Shown piece by piece: positions 20,535 through 29,860 of a stretch of DNA of 64,000 bases (positions within the stretch are counted from its first letter, which is position 1; each line of letters opens with the position of its first letter). A program made the translations under genes and the position numbers. The notes beneath the pieces were generated by a model that worked only from the letters and a program-made list of their open reading frames with translations, was not told the origin of the DNA and made no database searches. This DNA is from Klebsiella oxytoca NBRC 105695. Its GTDB lineage: Bacteria > Pseudomonadota > Gammaproteobacteria > Enterobacterales > Enterobacteriaceae. The DNA is taken from NCBI RefSeq assembly GCF_001598695.1, contig NZ_BCZK01000001.1, forward strand, positions 1 to 64,000, in the 5' to 3' direction.

Positions 20535-22001
20535 TTAATCATTCAGCGCGGCGGCGACGGCCTGGCGCGCGCCAAAAGCGGCGAGCTGATGCCACGCGGC
20601 GGTGACATCAGCGACGAACTGCGGATTCTGCGGCAGGTCGCGGCCGAAGATCTCCTCAAGCGTAAGCAGCGCCGCTACGCGTTGTCGCTCATCGCTGGTG
20701 GCAACGAGGTGGTGTATTTTATCGGCCAGCGGATCGCGAATATCAATGACGGCTCCGGCGTCATCCACGCCGCTAACATAGCGCATCCAGCCAGCGACGC
20801 CCAGCGCCAGTAGCGGCCAGCGGCTCTCTTGCGCAAGATGGACGCGAATCCCGTCAAGCATACGTTGCGGCAGCTTCTGGCTACCGTCCATGGCGATTTG
20901 CCAGGTGCTGTGCTTCAGCGCCGGGTTGCTGAAGCGTTCGATCAGGCTGTCAGCGTATGCCGACAGATCAACGCCCTGAATGGATAGCGTCGGCGCCTGT
21001 TCATCAACCATCAGCCGGTATGCGGCGCTGTGAAAAATCGGATCCTGCATGCAGTCGCTAATATGCGCATGGCCCGCCAGGTAGCCAAGCCAGGCGAGGA
21101 ACGAGTGGCTACCGTTGAGCATCCGCAGCTTCATCTGCTCCCACGGTAAAACGTCGTCGGTCATCTGAACGCCCGCCGTTTCCCAGTCCGGGCGACCGGC
21201 CACGAAGTTATCTTCAATAACCCACTGAATAAAGGGTTCGCAGCTGATGGCGCAGGGATCTTCTACGCCCAACGCGGCGCGAATTTCCGCCAGCGACTCC
21301 TCGGTGGCGGCTGGTACGATGCGATCAACCATGGTGCCGGGGAAGCTGACGTGCTCAGCAATCCACTGTGCCAGCTGCGGATCGCGTTTTTCAGCCATGC
21401 CCAGCACGGCGTTTTTCACTACATGTCCATTATCAGGGATATTGTCGCAGGAGAGCACGGTAAAGGGTGACAGCCCTCGCTGACGGCGGCGCGCCAGCGC
21501 TTCAACCAGTATTCCAGGAACCGATTGCGGCAAAGTCGGGTTTTGCAGATCGTGAATAATACGCGGCTGCGTCATATCCAGCAGGCCGCTGGCGGGGTCG
21601 ATGCAGTAGCCTTTTTCGGTAATGGTCAGAGAGACAATCGCCACCTGCGGTTCACAAAATTTCTCAATAATAGCGGCGAGCGAATCGAGTTTAGCGTTCA
21701 GACATTCATGCACGGCGCCGACAACAATTGGCTGGCTGCCCTCAGCACCTTTTTCCAGCACGGTAAACAGGTGGTTTTGCTGGCGAAGCTGGCTCATCAG
21801 CCGATCGCCGCTGAACAGGCTAATCTCACAAATCCCCCAGTCTCCGCCGCTGGCGTTAAGCACCCGATCGGTGAGTAGCGCCTGATGCGCGCGATGAAAA
21901 GCGCCAAAGCCGAAATGCACAATACGCGAGCGCAGCTGGCTGCGGTCATAATGAGGGAGCTGTACGCCTTCCGGCAGCGTGGCCGTCGCAATGGTAGTCA
22001 T
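20535..22001 (-). CDS. yeiQ: Mannitol dehydrogenase family oxidoreductase YeiQ
   Basis: This 488-residue protein belongs to the long-chain mannitol/fructuronate dehydrogenase family. The N-terminal Rossmann region reads IVHFGFGAFHRAHQA, and the catalytic region LRMLNGSHSFLAWLG carries the family NxxH. Such enzymes interconvert hexuronates or hexitols and ketoses with NAD. The substrate of YeiQ is unknown. It lies upstream of yeiR with a 119-base gap. Confidence 0.92.
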   Translation of the reverse strand: MTTIATATLPEGVQLPHYDRSQLRSRIVHFGFGAFHRAHQALLTDRVLNASGGDWGICEISLFSGDRLMSQLRQQNHLFTVLEKGAEGSQPIVVGAVHECLNAKLDSLAAIIEKFCEPQVAIVSLTITEKGYCIDPASGLLDMTQPRIIHDLQNPTLPQSVPGILVEALARRRQRGLSPFTVLSCDNIPDNGHVVKNAVLGMAEKRDPQLAQWIAEHVSFPGTMVDRIVPAATEESLAEIRAALGVEDPCAISCEPFIQWVIEDNFVAGRPDWETAGVQMTDDVLPWEQMKLRMLNGSHSFLAWLGYLAGHAHISDCMQDPIFHSAAYRLMVDEQAPTLSIQGVDLSAYADSLIERFSNPALKHSTWQIAMDGSQKLPQRMLDGIRVHLAQESRWPLLALGVAGWMRYVSGVDDAGAVIDIRDPLADKIHHLVATSDERQRVAALLTLEEIFGRDLPQNPQFVADVTAAWHQLAAFGARQAVAAALND

Positions 22002-22262
22002 TCTTAATACACCTGATTAACCGATAATTAACATCTCTAGTGTAAAGTTATATGACAGCAAATTAAATTGGTGAGCCTTGTTTATCCGCTTAGTGTGAGC
22101 TTGATCAAGCAATCGAGCACTGTTTAGCGAAGATCCTGCTAACAGGGGCGGGAAATTAGCGATAATTTCGCCGCTATTGGTATGACAACTTTGGGTGGCT
22201 TTGTAGGGGATAGCCTGGCGATGATGAAGGGCCAACAGCCGTATGGCGCGCATTAAGAAGCA
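22002..22262. other. Region upstream of yeiQ
   Basis: Noncoding. It holds the yeiQ promoter region, an AT-rich segment next to the yeiQ start, and TTTATCCGCTTAGTGTGAGCTTGATC-like sequence with a possible half CRP site near 22090. The 93-codon minus-strand frame here has no ribosome binding site or known family and is not called a gene. Confidence 0.35.
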
Positions 22263-22287
22263 AAAAGACAGCCATTGACTGTCTTTT
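22263..22287 (-). terminator. Terminator after efpL
   Basis: AAAAGACAG and CTGTCTTTT form a 9-bp stem around a 7-base loop. On the minus strand it ends in a T run. It lies 30 bases past the efpL stop. Confidence 0.85.
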
Positions 22288-22316
22288 GCATTTTGCACTG
22301 ACTTTAAAGGCTGGAT

Positions 22317-22889
22317 TTAGTCCGCGCGGCCCATGTAGCGGCTCTCTTCGATATGAATACGAATGCGCTCGCCCGCGCTGAGGTATTCCGGCACCTGAAC
22401 GACCAGGCCGGTGCTGAGGGTAGCCGGTTTGTTGCGGGCGCTGGCGGATGCGCCTTTGATGCCCGGCGCCGTCTCAATAATTTCCAGATCCACGGTCTGC
22501 GGCAGTTCCAGCGCCAGCAGTTGGCCGTCCCAGGTCAGAACCTGCATGTCAGGCATGCCGCCTTCCGGCATAAACAGCAGCTCTTCTTCGATTTGCTCTT
22601 TGGTGAAGATATACGGGGTGTAATCTTCTTTATCCATAAAGACATATTCATTGCCATCGATATAGGAGAAGTCAACGAAGCGGCGGGTCAGGGTAACGGT
22701 ATCGACAATGTCGTCGCCTTTGAAGCGCTCTTCCACTTTCAGGCCGGTGCGCACATCGGAGAAACGCATTTTGTACAGCGTCGCTGCGCCGCGGGCGCTC
22801 GGTGACTGAATATCAATATTTTTAACAATCAGCAGTTTGCCGTTGTAATTCAGCACCATACCTTTCTTAATTTCATTCGCTCTTGGCAT
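22317..22889 (-). CDS. efpL: Elongation factor P-like protein EfpL (YeiP)
   Basis: This 190-residue protein has three EF-P beta-barrel domains. The loop corresponding to the modified lysine of EF-P reads [11 protein letters not shown], so the tip residue is Arg33 and not Lys. This matches EfpL, which rescues ribosomes stalled at polyproline independently of EpmA lysylation. It has its own terminator and is divergent from yeiW. Confidence 0.95.
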   Translation of the reverse strand: MPRANEIKKGMVLNYNGKLLIVKNIDIQSPSARGAATLYKMRFSDVRTGLKVEERFKGDDIVDTVTLTRRFVDFSYIDGNEYVFMDKEDYTPYIFTKEQIEEELLFMPEGGMPDMQVLTWDGQLLALELPQTVDLEIIETAPGIKGASASARNKPATLSTGLVVQVPEYLSAGERIRIHIEESRYMGRAD

Positions 22890-23035
22890 TGCAGTAATCC
22901 TGTCACTTAAAGGGTCGAAAATATCGCGTAAAACTACTCGCGCCGGGCCTTTCAGGCAAGCGGAATTCGTGTGTTTTGCTATCTTCGGGTAAAACGTTTA
23001 GGCTGGGCCGCAAAAGCCTATCGGAAGAGTCGATT

Positions 23036-23287
23036 ATGGAATGCCGCCCTGAATGCGGAGCTTGCTGTATCGCTCCTTCTATCTCCAGCCCTATCCCGGG
23101 TATGCCGCAGGGCAAACCGGCAAATACCCGCTGTATACAGCTTTCGGACAATAACCTGTGCGCGATTTTTGGCTCGCCGTTGAGGCCCAAAGTGTGCGCC
23201 AGCCTGAAGCCGGAAGCGGAGATGTGCGCCACAAATCGCGAAGAAGCCATGATCTGGCTTCTTCATCTTGAGCTGAGCACTTCGTGA
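23036..23287 (+). CDS. yeiW: Small cysteine-cluster protein YeiW (YkgJ/CxxCxxCC family)
   Basis: This 83-residue protein has an N-terminal cluster ([11 protein letters not shown]), further cysteines in [14 protein letters not shown] and VCASLKP, and the family core [14 protein letters not shown]. Such clusters bind zinc or Fe-S; the function is unknown. ATG 23036 is used because the family begins there and GGAAGAG lies seven bases upstream. It converges on setB. Confidence 0.88.
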   Translation: MECRPECGACCIAPSISSPIPGMPQGKPANTRCIQLSDNNLCAIFGSPLRPKVCASLKPEAEMCATNREEAMIWLLHLELSTS

Positions 23288-23312
23288 CGTCGGAAGCCCG
23301 CACGGACACCCT

Positions 23313-24494
23313 TTATACGTCTTTAATGCGCCACAGGCAGGCCTGAGTGGCGAGGCCCATCACCAGCGCAATCCAGAATACGGCGTGATAGCTCCAGACT
23401 TCCGCAACGACCCCCGCCAGCGAACCGGCAATAATCCAGCCAACGCGGATAGTATTGGTATAAAGGGTCGTGGCCGCACCGGCCTGGCCTGGCATCAGGT
23501 CCTGAAAATAGAGCATACCGATCCCGGCCAGAATGCCGATAAAAATAGCATTCAGCACCTGCAGGGCCAGCAGTAGTGCCGGGGTGTGTACGGTTAGCAT
23601 GCCGACATAGAACAGCACCCCGGCAACCGCAGAGATCTGCATCAGGAAACGCTTACCGAAACGTTTGGCGTAGTAACCCGCAATCAGCATGGTCGGGATT
23701 TCCAGCCCGGCGGCGGTGCCCATCATTAATCCCGCCAGTTTTTCAGGTAAATGCAGCTCATTAATAATGAACAGCGGCATGTTAATGATGTACAGGCTGT
23801 TAATTCCCCACATCAGCGTACAGATGATAAACAGCAGCAGCGCGTCGCGGCGGTTGGTGCGCGGCGCTTCAAGATGTCCCGTCACCACCTTCGGCTCTTT
23901 GCGCATGCTGGGGAGAAAAAACCAGACTATCGCGCCGCAGACCACGAAGGCAATCGCCGCGCTGAGGTACATCACCGTAAAGCCGAAACCCATCGCCAGC
24001 GCGTAGGCCAGCGGCGGGCCGATGACCCATGCCAGCGAAACCTGAGCGCGCAGGATCGAGCTGAACATGACCGCCTCGCGGCCCGTTTTGTCCGCATGTT
24101 CGCGGGCGAGGGCAAACATCTGCGGGTTCGCGGTGGAACCAAAGCTGCTGAGGAAAACGCCGACGAAGAGCAAAATAAAGTAGTTACGATTCCACGCGAA
24201 GAGCACGCAGGCCAGCACGCCCATCAGGCAGCAGAAGACGATCAGCTGCTTGCGGTCGCCTTTGCGATCTGAGCGCCCGGCGAGAAACTGGCTCACCAGA
24301 ATGCCGATCACCGCGCTGCCGGTAAAAAAGAAGCCGACCATCGCCGGTCGTACGTGAACTTCGTCAGTCAGGAACAGGCTCAGGGTAGGCGTTTGTAGCG
24401 CCCCGGCAATGCCCGTCAGGAAGGCGACGATCAGGAAGGCGGAGGAGGTTAAATCGAACCCGCGTCGTGGCAGGGCGGCGCTACTGTTTTGCAT
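23313..24494 (-). CDS. setB: Sugar efflux transporter SetB
   Basis: This 393-residue, 12-helix MFS protein of the SET family contains TGIAGALQTPTLSLFL, SQFLAGRSDRKGDRK (motif A) and SSFGSTANPQMFALAREHAD. E. coli SetB exports lactose and glucose analogues. ATG 24494 aligns with the E. coli start; an ATG four codons upstream at 24506 is also possible. It is divergent from fruBKA. Confidence 0.92.
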   Translation of the reverse strand: MQNSSAALPRRGFDLTSSAFLIVAFLTGIAGALQTPTLSLFLTDEVHVRPAMVGFFFTGSAVIGILVSQFLAGRSDRKGDRKQLIVFCCLMGVLACVLFAWNRNYFILLFVGVFLSSFGSTANPQMFALAREHADKTGREAVMFSSILRAQVSLAWVIGPPLAYALAMGFGFTVMYLSAAIAFVVCGAIVWFFLPSMRKEPKVVTGHLEAPRTNRRDALLLFIICTLMWGINSLYIINMPLFIINELHLPEKLAGLMMGTAAGLEIPTMLIAGYYAKRFGKRFLMQISAVAGVLFYVGMLTVHTPALLLALQVLNAIFIGILAGIGMLYFQDLMPGQAGAATTLYTNTIRVGWIIAGSLAGVVAEVWSYHAVFWIALVMGLATQACLWRIKDV

Positions 24495-24725
24495 GTCGGC
24501 TTTCATCGGTTTCAGGAGTCGCGGAGTTTACGCCGTCAGTCAGATAATGAACAGTACCAGGGCACGAATAAATCAAAAAGACGTTTCAAAATTTTGCTTC
24601 AGCAAAATGCTGAAGTTCTGGCGGGTTTGTCATCACCTCGTCAGCAAAAGTGTGCTGTATCTCTAACTTCTGTTATCGGGAGAGTAACTTTTCTTGCGCG
24701 CTGACTAATAAAGGTACAGACTTCT

Positions 24726-24737
24726 TGAAACGTTTCA
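24726..24737. promoter_or_regulatory. Cra (FruR) operator 1 upstream of fruB
   Basis: TGAAACGTTTCA is a perfect palindrome and a match to the Cra half-palindrome consensus TGAAWCNNTT. It is 88 bases before the fruB start. Cra represses fruBKA and is relieved by fructose 1-phosphate. The rest of the 330-base setB-fruB gap is AT-rich promoter DNA. Confidence 0.85.
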
Positions 24738-24791
24738 GCGTCATCGGGAGATTCTCCGGCAGTCAGGTGACGCATTTTTTCTCAAAGTAGC

Positions 24792-24803
24792 TGAAACGAT
24801 TCA
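24792..24803. promoter_or_regulatory. Cra (FruR) operator 2 upstream of fruB
   Basis: TGAAACGATTCA is a second near-consensus Cra site, 66 bases downstream of the first and 21 bases before the fruB start. Position inside the leader fits repression by Cra. Confidence 0.85.
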
Positions 24804-24824
24804 ATTCAGCAGGAGAGGAGAACC

Positions 24825-25955
24825 ATGTTCCAGTTATCTGTGCAGGATATTCATCCCGGTCAGCAGGCCGGTAATAAAGAAGAGGCTATTCGTCAGGTTG
24901 CCTCCGCGCTGGTTAGCGCGGGCAATGTGGCTGAAGGGTACATCAACGGGATGCTGGCTCGCGAGCAGCAAACCTCCACTTTCCTTGGCAACGGTATTGC
25001 GATTCCGCATGGCACCACCGACACGCGCGATCAGGTGCTGAAAACCGGCGTTCAGGTTTATCAGTTTCCTCAGGGCGTGACCTGGGGCGAAGGGCAGACC
25101 GCCTACGTCGCTATCGGTATCGCCGCCAGTTCAGATGAACACCTTGGGCTGCTGCGTCAGCTGACCCATGTGCTGAGCGACGACTCGGTTGCTGAACAGC
25201 TAAAGTCCGCCACCACCGCTGAAGAGCTGCGCGCCCTGCTGATGGGTGAAAAGCAGAGCGAAGCGCTGAAGCTGGATAACGAAACGCTGACCCTGGACGT
25301 GGCCGCCAGCGATCTGCTGACCCTGCAGGCGCTCAACGCCGCGCGGCTGAAAGAAGCGGGCGCCGTCGATGCTTCCTTTGTTAGCCATGTGATTAATGAC
25401 AACCCGCTGAACCTCGGCCAGGGCATCTGGCTGAACGACAGTCCGGAAGGCAACCTGCGTAGCGCCATTGCGGTGAGCCGCGCGGCCAACGCCTTTATTC
25501 GCGATGAGCAGCCGGTTTCCCTGCTGATCACCGTGGCGATGGCCGATGACCAGCCGACGGCGGTCCTTAATCGCCTGAGCAATTTGCTGCTGGACAAAAA
25601 AGCTGACCGTTTGCTGAAGTCCGATGGCGCAACGCTGCTGGCGCTGCTGACCAGCGACGATGCGATTGCTGAAGATGTTCTCAGCGCTGAATACGTTATC
25701 CGCAACGAGCACGGGCTGCACGCGCGTCCCGGCACGATGCTGGTAAATACCATTAAACAATTTTCCAGCGACATTACGGTCACTAACCTCGATGGTTCGG
25801 GCAAGCCGGCAAACGGCCGCAGCCTGATGAAAGTCGTGGCCCTGGGCGTGAAAAAAGGTCACCGCTTGCGCTTCACCGCGCAGGGTGAAGATGCGCAGCA
25901 GGCGCTGGATGCGATTGGCGAAGCGATCGCCGCAGGCCTTGGGGAGGGCGCATAA
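24825..25955 (+). CDS. fruB: Fructose PTS diphosphoryl transfer protein FruB (EIIA-FPr)
   Basis: This 376-residue protein has an N-terminal EIIA domain with active His62 (IPHGTTD), a central modulator region, and a C-terminal HPr-like domain with His299 ([10 protein letters not shown]). It passes phosphate from enzyme I to FruA during fructose import. AGGAGAGGAG precedes the start. It is the first gene of fruBKA. Confidence 0.97.
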   Translation: MFQLSVQDIHPGQQAGNKEEAIRQVASALVSAGNVAEGYINGMLAREQQTSTFLGNGIAIPHGTTDTRDQVLKTGVQVYQFPQGVTWGEGQTAYVAIGIAASSDEHLGLLRQLTHVLSDDSVAEQLKSATTAEELRALLMGEKQSEALKLDNETLTLDVAASDLLTLQALNAARLKEAGAVDASFVSHVINDNPLNLGQGIWLNDSPEGNLRSAIAVSRAANAFIRDEQPVSLLITVAMADDQPTAVLNRLSNLLLDKKADRLLKSDGATLLALLTSDDAIAEDVLSAEYVIRNEHGLHARPGTMLVNTIKQFSSDITVTNLDGSGKPANGRSLMKVVALGVKKGHRLRFTAQGEDAQQALDAIGEAIAAGLGEGA

Positions 25956-26894
25956 ATGAGCAGACGTGTCGCAACGATTACTTTAAACCCGGCCTATGAC
26001 CTGGTGGGTTTTACCCCGGAAATTGAACGCGGTGAGGTTAACCTTGTTCGCACGACCGGCTTGCACGCCGCAGGGAAGGGGATCAACGTTGCAAAAGTGC
26101 TGAAAGATCTCGGTATCGACGTCACCGTGGGCGGTTTTCTCGGTAAAGATAATCAGGATGGCTTTCAGCAACTGTTCAGTGAGCTGGGCATCGCTAACCG
26201 TTTTCAGGTCGTTCAGGGCCGTACCCGTATTAACGTCAAGCTGACAGAAAAAGATGGCGAAGTGACCGACTTCAACTTCTCCGGCTTTGAAGTCACGCCG
26301 GGTGACTGGGAGCGTTTTGTTAACGACTCCCTGAGCTGGCTGGGCCAGTTCGATATGGTCTGCGTGAGCGGCAGCTTACCTTCCGGCGTAAGTCCGGAAG
26401 CGTTCACCGACTGGATGACCCGCTTGCGCAGCCAGTGCCCGTGCATCATTTTTGACAGCAGCCGCGAAGCGCTGGTTGCCGGTCTTAAAGCGGCGCCGTG
26501 GCTGGTTAAACCTAACCGTCGTGAGCTGGAAATCTGGGCGGGTCGCAAGTTACCTGAAATGAAGGATGTGATTGAGGCCGCTCATGCGCTGCGCGAGCAG
26601 GGGATTGCCCACGTGGTGATCTCCCTTGGCGAAGAAGGCGCCCTGTGGGTTAACGCCTCCGGCGAGTGGATTGCCAAGCCGCCTTCAGTGGAAGTGGTTA
26701 GCACCGTTGGCGCGGGCGATTCAATGGTTGGCGGCCTGATTTACGGACTGCTGATGCGTGAGTCCAGCGAGCATACGCTGCGCCTGGCAACGGCCGTCGC
26801 CGCGCTGGCGGTGAGTCAGAGCAATGTCGGTATTACCGATCGTACCCAGTTGGCCGCAATGATGGCGCGCGTCGACTTACAACCCTTTAATTAA
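25956..26894 (+). CDS. fruK: 1-phosphofructokinase FruK
   Basis: This 312-residue PfkB-family kinase has GKGINVAKVLKDLG (near 40) and the catalytic signature STVGAGDSMVGG (near 245-256). It converts fructose 1-phosphate to fructose 1,6-bisphosphate. Its ATG directly abuts the fruB TAA, giving tight coupling. Confidence 0.97.
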   Translation: MSRRVATITLNPAYDLVGFTPEIERGEVNLVRTTGLHAAGKGINVAKVLKDLGIDVTVGGFLGKDNQDGFQQLFSELGIANRFQVVQGRTRINVKLTEKDGEVTDFNFSGFEVTPGDWERFVNDSLSWLGQFDMVCVSGSLPSGVSPEAFTDWMTRLRSQCPCIIFDSSREALVAGLKAAPWLVKPNRRELEIWAGRKLPEMKDVIEAAHALREQGIAHVVISLGEEGALWVNASGEWIAKPPSVEVVSTVGAGDSMVGGLIYGLLMRESSEHTLRLATAVAALAVSQSNVGITDRTQLAAMMARVDLQPFN

Positions 26895-26910
26895 CAGCAG
26901 GAGAGGCATA

Positions 26911-28599
26911 ATGAAAACGCTGCTGATTATTGATGCCGGGCTCGGACAGGCCCGCGCCTATATGGCGAAGACCCTGTTAAGCACCGCGGCGCAAAAAGCG
27001 CAACTTGAACTGATTGATAACCCAAACGACGCTGAGCTGGCGATTGTGCTGGGCGCGACGCTGCCAGCTGACAGCGCGCTGAACGGCAAAAAGGTTTATC
27101 TCGGCGATATTAATCGCGCCGTTGCTCACCCGGAACTATTCCTCGGGGAAGCCAGGAGCCATGCCACGCCATATGCCGCTCCGGCTGCTACAGCTTTACC
27201 GGCGGCAACTCATGGTCCGAAACGCATTGTGGCGGTCACTGCCTGCCCGACCGGCGTCGCGCACACCTTTATGGCGGCGGAAGCGATTGAAACCGAAGCC
27301 AAAAAACGCGGCTGGTGGGTGAAAGTTGAAACTCGCGGCTCCGTGGGTGCGGGTAATGCCATCACTCCTGAAGAGGTTGAGCAGGCGGATCTGGTGGTTG
27401 TCGCGGCTGATATCGAAGTGGATCTGGCGAAATTTGCCGGCAAGCCGATGTATCGCACCACTACCGGTCTGGCGCTGAAGAAAACCGCTCAGGAGCTGGA
27501 TAAAGCCGTTGTTGAAGCGAAACCATATCAGCCTGCGGGTAAATCCCAGGCCGCGGCAGAAGGCAAAAAAGAGTCCGCGGGCGCCTATCGTCACCTGCTG
27601 ACTGGCGTATCGTATATGCTGCCGATGGTGGTAGCGGGCGGCCTGTGTATCGCGCTCTCCTTCGCTTTTGGTATCAAAGCCTTTGAAGTAAAAGACACTC
27701 TGGCCGCCGCGCTGATGCAAATCGGCGGGGGATCAGCCTTCGCGCTGATGGTACCGGTACTGGCGGGCTTTATTGCCTTCTCCATCGCTGACCGCCCTGG
27801 CCTGACGCCAGGTCTTATCGGCGGTATGCTGGCGGTTAGCACCGGATCTGGCTTTATCGGCGGTATTATCGCCGGCTTCCTTGCCGGTTACGTGGCGAAA
27901 GCGATCAGTACCAGGCTGAAACTGCCGCAAAGTATGGAAGCGCTGAAACCGATCCTCATCATTCCGCTGGTTTCCAGCCTGATCGTGGGTCTGGCAATGA
28001 TTTACCTGATTGGTAAACCCGTTGCCGGAATTCTCGAAGGCCTGACCCACTGGCTACAAACTATGGGGACGGCGAACGCGGTTCTGCTCGGTGCAATTCT
28101 CGGCGGTATGATGTGTACCGACATGGGCGGCCCGGTGAACAAAGCAGCTTACGCCTTTGGTGTTGGTCTTCTGAGTACCCAAACCTATGCCCCGATGGCG
28201 GCCATTATGGCGGCAGGTATGGTTCCACCGCTGGCGCTGGGCCTGGCGACGCTGATTGCGCGTAAAAAGTTTGACAAAGCGCAGCAGGAAGGCGGTAAAG
28301 CCGCCCTGGTTCTCGGCCTGTGCTTTATCACCGAAGGAGCAATTCCTTTTGCCGCTCGCGATCCGATGCGCGTCCTGCCTTGCTGTATCGTTGGCGGCGC
28401 GGTGACCGGTGCGATGTCCATGTGGGTTGGCGCGAAACTGATGGCGCCGCACGGCGGTCTGTTCGTCCTGCTGATCCCAGGCGCGATTACCCCGGTGCTG
28501 GGATATCTGATGGCGATTGTGGTCGGTACGCTGGTCGCAGGCCTTTCCTACGCGGTGCTGAAACGTCCTGAAGTTCAGGTGGAAGAAAAAGTCGCCTGA
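26911..28599 (+). CDS. fruA: Fructose PTS permease FruA (EIIB'BC)
   Basis: This 562-residue protein has a duplicated N-terminal EIIB' domain, a linker of Ala/Pro (85-100), an EIIB domain with phosphorylated Cys112 (VTACPTGVAHTF), and a C-terminal EIIC of about ten helices from residue 225. It imports fructose as fructose 1-phosphate. It is the third fru gene, 16 bases after fruK, followed by a terminator. Confidence 0.97.
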   Translation: MKTLLIIDAGLGQARAYMAKTLLSTAAQKAQLELIDNPNDAELAIVLGATLPADSALNGKKVYLGDINRAVAHPELFLGEARSHATPYAAPAATALPAATHGPKRIVAVTACPTGVAHTFMAAEAIETEAKKRGWWVKVETRGSVGAGNAITPEEVEQADLVVVAADIEVDLAKFAGKPMYRTTTGLALKKTAQELDKAVVEAKPYQPAGKSQAAAEGKKESAGAYRHLLTGVSYMLPMVVAGGLCIALSFAFGIKAFEVKDTLAAALMQIGGGSAFALMVPVLAGFIAFSIADRPGLTPGLIGGMLAVSTGSGFIGGIIAGFLAGYVAKAISTRLKLPQSMEALKPILIIPLVSSLIVGLAMIYLIGKPVAGILEGLTHWLQTMGTANAVLLGAILGGMMCTDMGGPVNKAAYAFGVGLLSTQTYAPMAAIMAAGMVPPLALGLATLIARKKFDKAQQEGGKAALVLGLCFITEGAIPFAARDPMRVLPCCIVGGAVTGAMSMWVGAKLMAPHGGLFVLLIPGAITPVLGYLMAIVVGTLVAGLSYAVLKRPEVQVEEKVA

Positions 28600-28617
28600 T
28601 CGACGGTGTTACACGCA

Positions 28618-28643
28618 AAAGGGCAGAGTCTTCTCTGCCCTTT
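28618..28643 (+). terminator. Terminator of fruBKA
   Basis: AAAGGGCAGAG and CTCTGCCCTTT form an 11-bp stem with a TCTT loop, followed by a T run. Confidence 0.9.
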
Positions 28644-28924
28644 TTTTATGCCGTATCCGCCCTCTGCTTAACCCGCCATATGTGCTCTCCTTCGCATTTT
28701 TAAGCTGTTTAAAAACCATACTAGCCAAATTTTGTGATTGTCTTCATGTTCATATGAAATCCCTCTGGCGGACCCCTTTACTTTAAAACCAATCCGCTTA
28801 ACATAAACATATGTTCACATTCAAACATGTGTTTAATGAGAGGGTGCTGAATGGGCGTATGATTATTTACTGATATTCAAACATTCCACTGCCAAAGCGT
28901 TTTTGTATGCTGGAGGGTATTTTT
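28644..28924 (+). promoter_or_regulatory. Upstream region of the psu operon with repeated ATTCAAACAT
   Basis: Noncoding and AT-rich. ATTCAAACAT occurs at 28819-28828 and again at 28875-28884. Related inverted pieces lie around it: ATGTTCATATGAA near 28746-28758 and ACATATGTTCACATTCAAAC from 28807. The clustering suggests operator sites for a regulator of psuKGT. This is inference; no consensus is known to me. Confidence 0.4.
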
Positions 28925-29860
28925 ATGCCTGAAAATGATTACGTTGTAATTATTGGATCGGCAAATATGGATGTTGCTGGTTATTCCCATGTATCGTTGA
29001 ACTATGCTGATTCTAACCCCGGAAAAATAAAATACACTCCCGGTGGAGTGGGGCGGAATATTGCGCAGAATATTGCTTTATTGAGTAAACCATCCTGGCT
29101 ACTGTCGGTTGTCGGAGATGATTTCTATGGCCACTCCCTATTAAAACAAACGGCTCAGTCCGGCGTTCATGTCGATAAATGTCAGATCGTCCACGGCGAG
29201 GGGACATCGAGCTATTTATCGCTGCTCGATAATACCGGTGAAATGCTGGTGGCGATTAATGATATGAGTATCACCGAGCATATTACGCCAGCCTTTTTAA
29301 GCCAGCACCGGGATTTTATTCGCAGCGCTGCGGTCATCGTCGTTGACTGTAATATCAGCGAATCGGCGCTGGCCTGGTTGATGGGAAATAGCGGCCCGAC
29401 GCCCATTTTTGTTGACCCGGTCTCTGCCTGGAAGTGCGTGAAAATCAGCCAGCATCTGGGGCGTATCCACACTCTAAAACCGAACCGAATTGAAGCTGAA
29501 ACGCTGAGCGGAATTGCGCTTTCCGGCACTGATGACGTCACGCGCGTTGCCGACTGGTTTCACCAGCGTGGCCTGCGGCGCCTGGTGCTGAGCATGGGGG
29601 GGGACGGGGTTTACTTCAGCGAGAAAGACGGCGAGCGCGGCTGGTCGGCGCCGTTAAAAACCCAGGTAGTCAACGTCACCGGCGCCGGTGACGCCATGAT
29701 GGCCGGTTTGGCCTGCTGCTGGCTCGACGGCTGTTCATTTTCGCAAGCGGTGAAGTTTGCTCAGGGATGCTCTTCTCTGGCGCTCTCATCGGAATTCACC
29801 AATAACCCTGAATTATCTTACGCCAACGTAAAAAAGGTAGTGGAGAACGAACATGTCTGA
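28925..29860 (+). CDS. psuK: Pseudouridine kinase PsuK
   Basis: This 311-residue PfkB-family kinase contains GSANMDVAGYSH at the N-terminus, TPGGVGRNIAQN and the intact catalytic motif NVTGAGDAMMAG. It phosphorylates pseudouridine to pseudouridine 5'-phosphate. ATG 28925 is preferred to one at 28907 because GGAGG lies eight bases upstream. It overlaps psuG by eight bases. Confidence 0.95.
   Translation: MPENDYVVIIGSANMDVAGYSHVSLNYADSNPGKIKYTPGGVGRNIAQNIALLSKPSWLLSVVGDDFYGHSLLKQTAQSGVHVDKCQIVHGEGTSSYLSLLDNTGEMLVAINDMSITEHITPAFLSQHRDFIRSAAVIVVDCNISESALAWLMGNSGPTPIFVDPVSAWKCVKISQHLGRIHTLKPNRIEAETLSGIALSGTDDVTRVADWFHQRGLRRLVLSMGGDGVYFSEKDGERGWSAPLKTQVVNVTGAGDAMMAGLACCWLDGCSFSQAVKFAQGCSSLALSSEFTNNPELSYANVKKVVENEHV

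Noticed and set aside
22017..22298. 93-codon minus-strand frame between yeiQ and efpL
   Set aside because: It overlaps the efpL terminator, has no ribosome binding site and matches no family I know.
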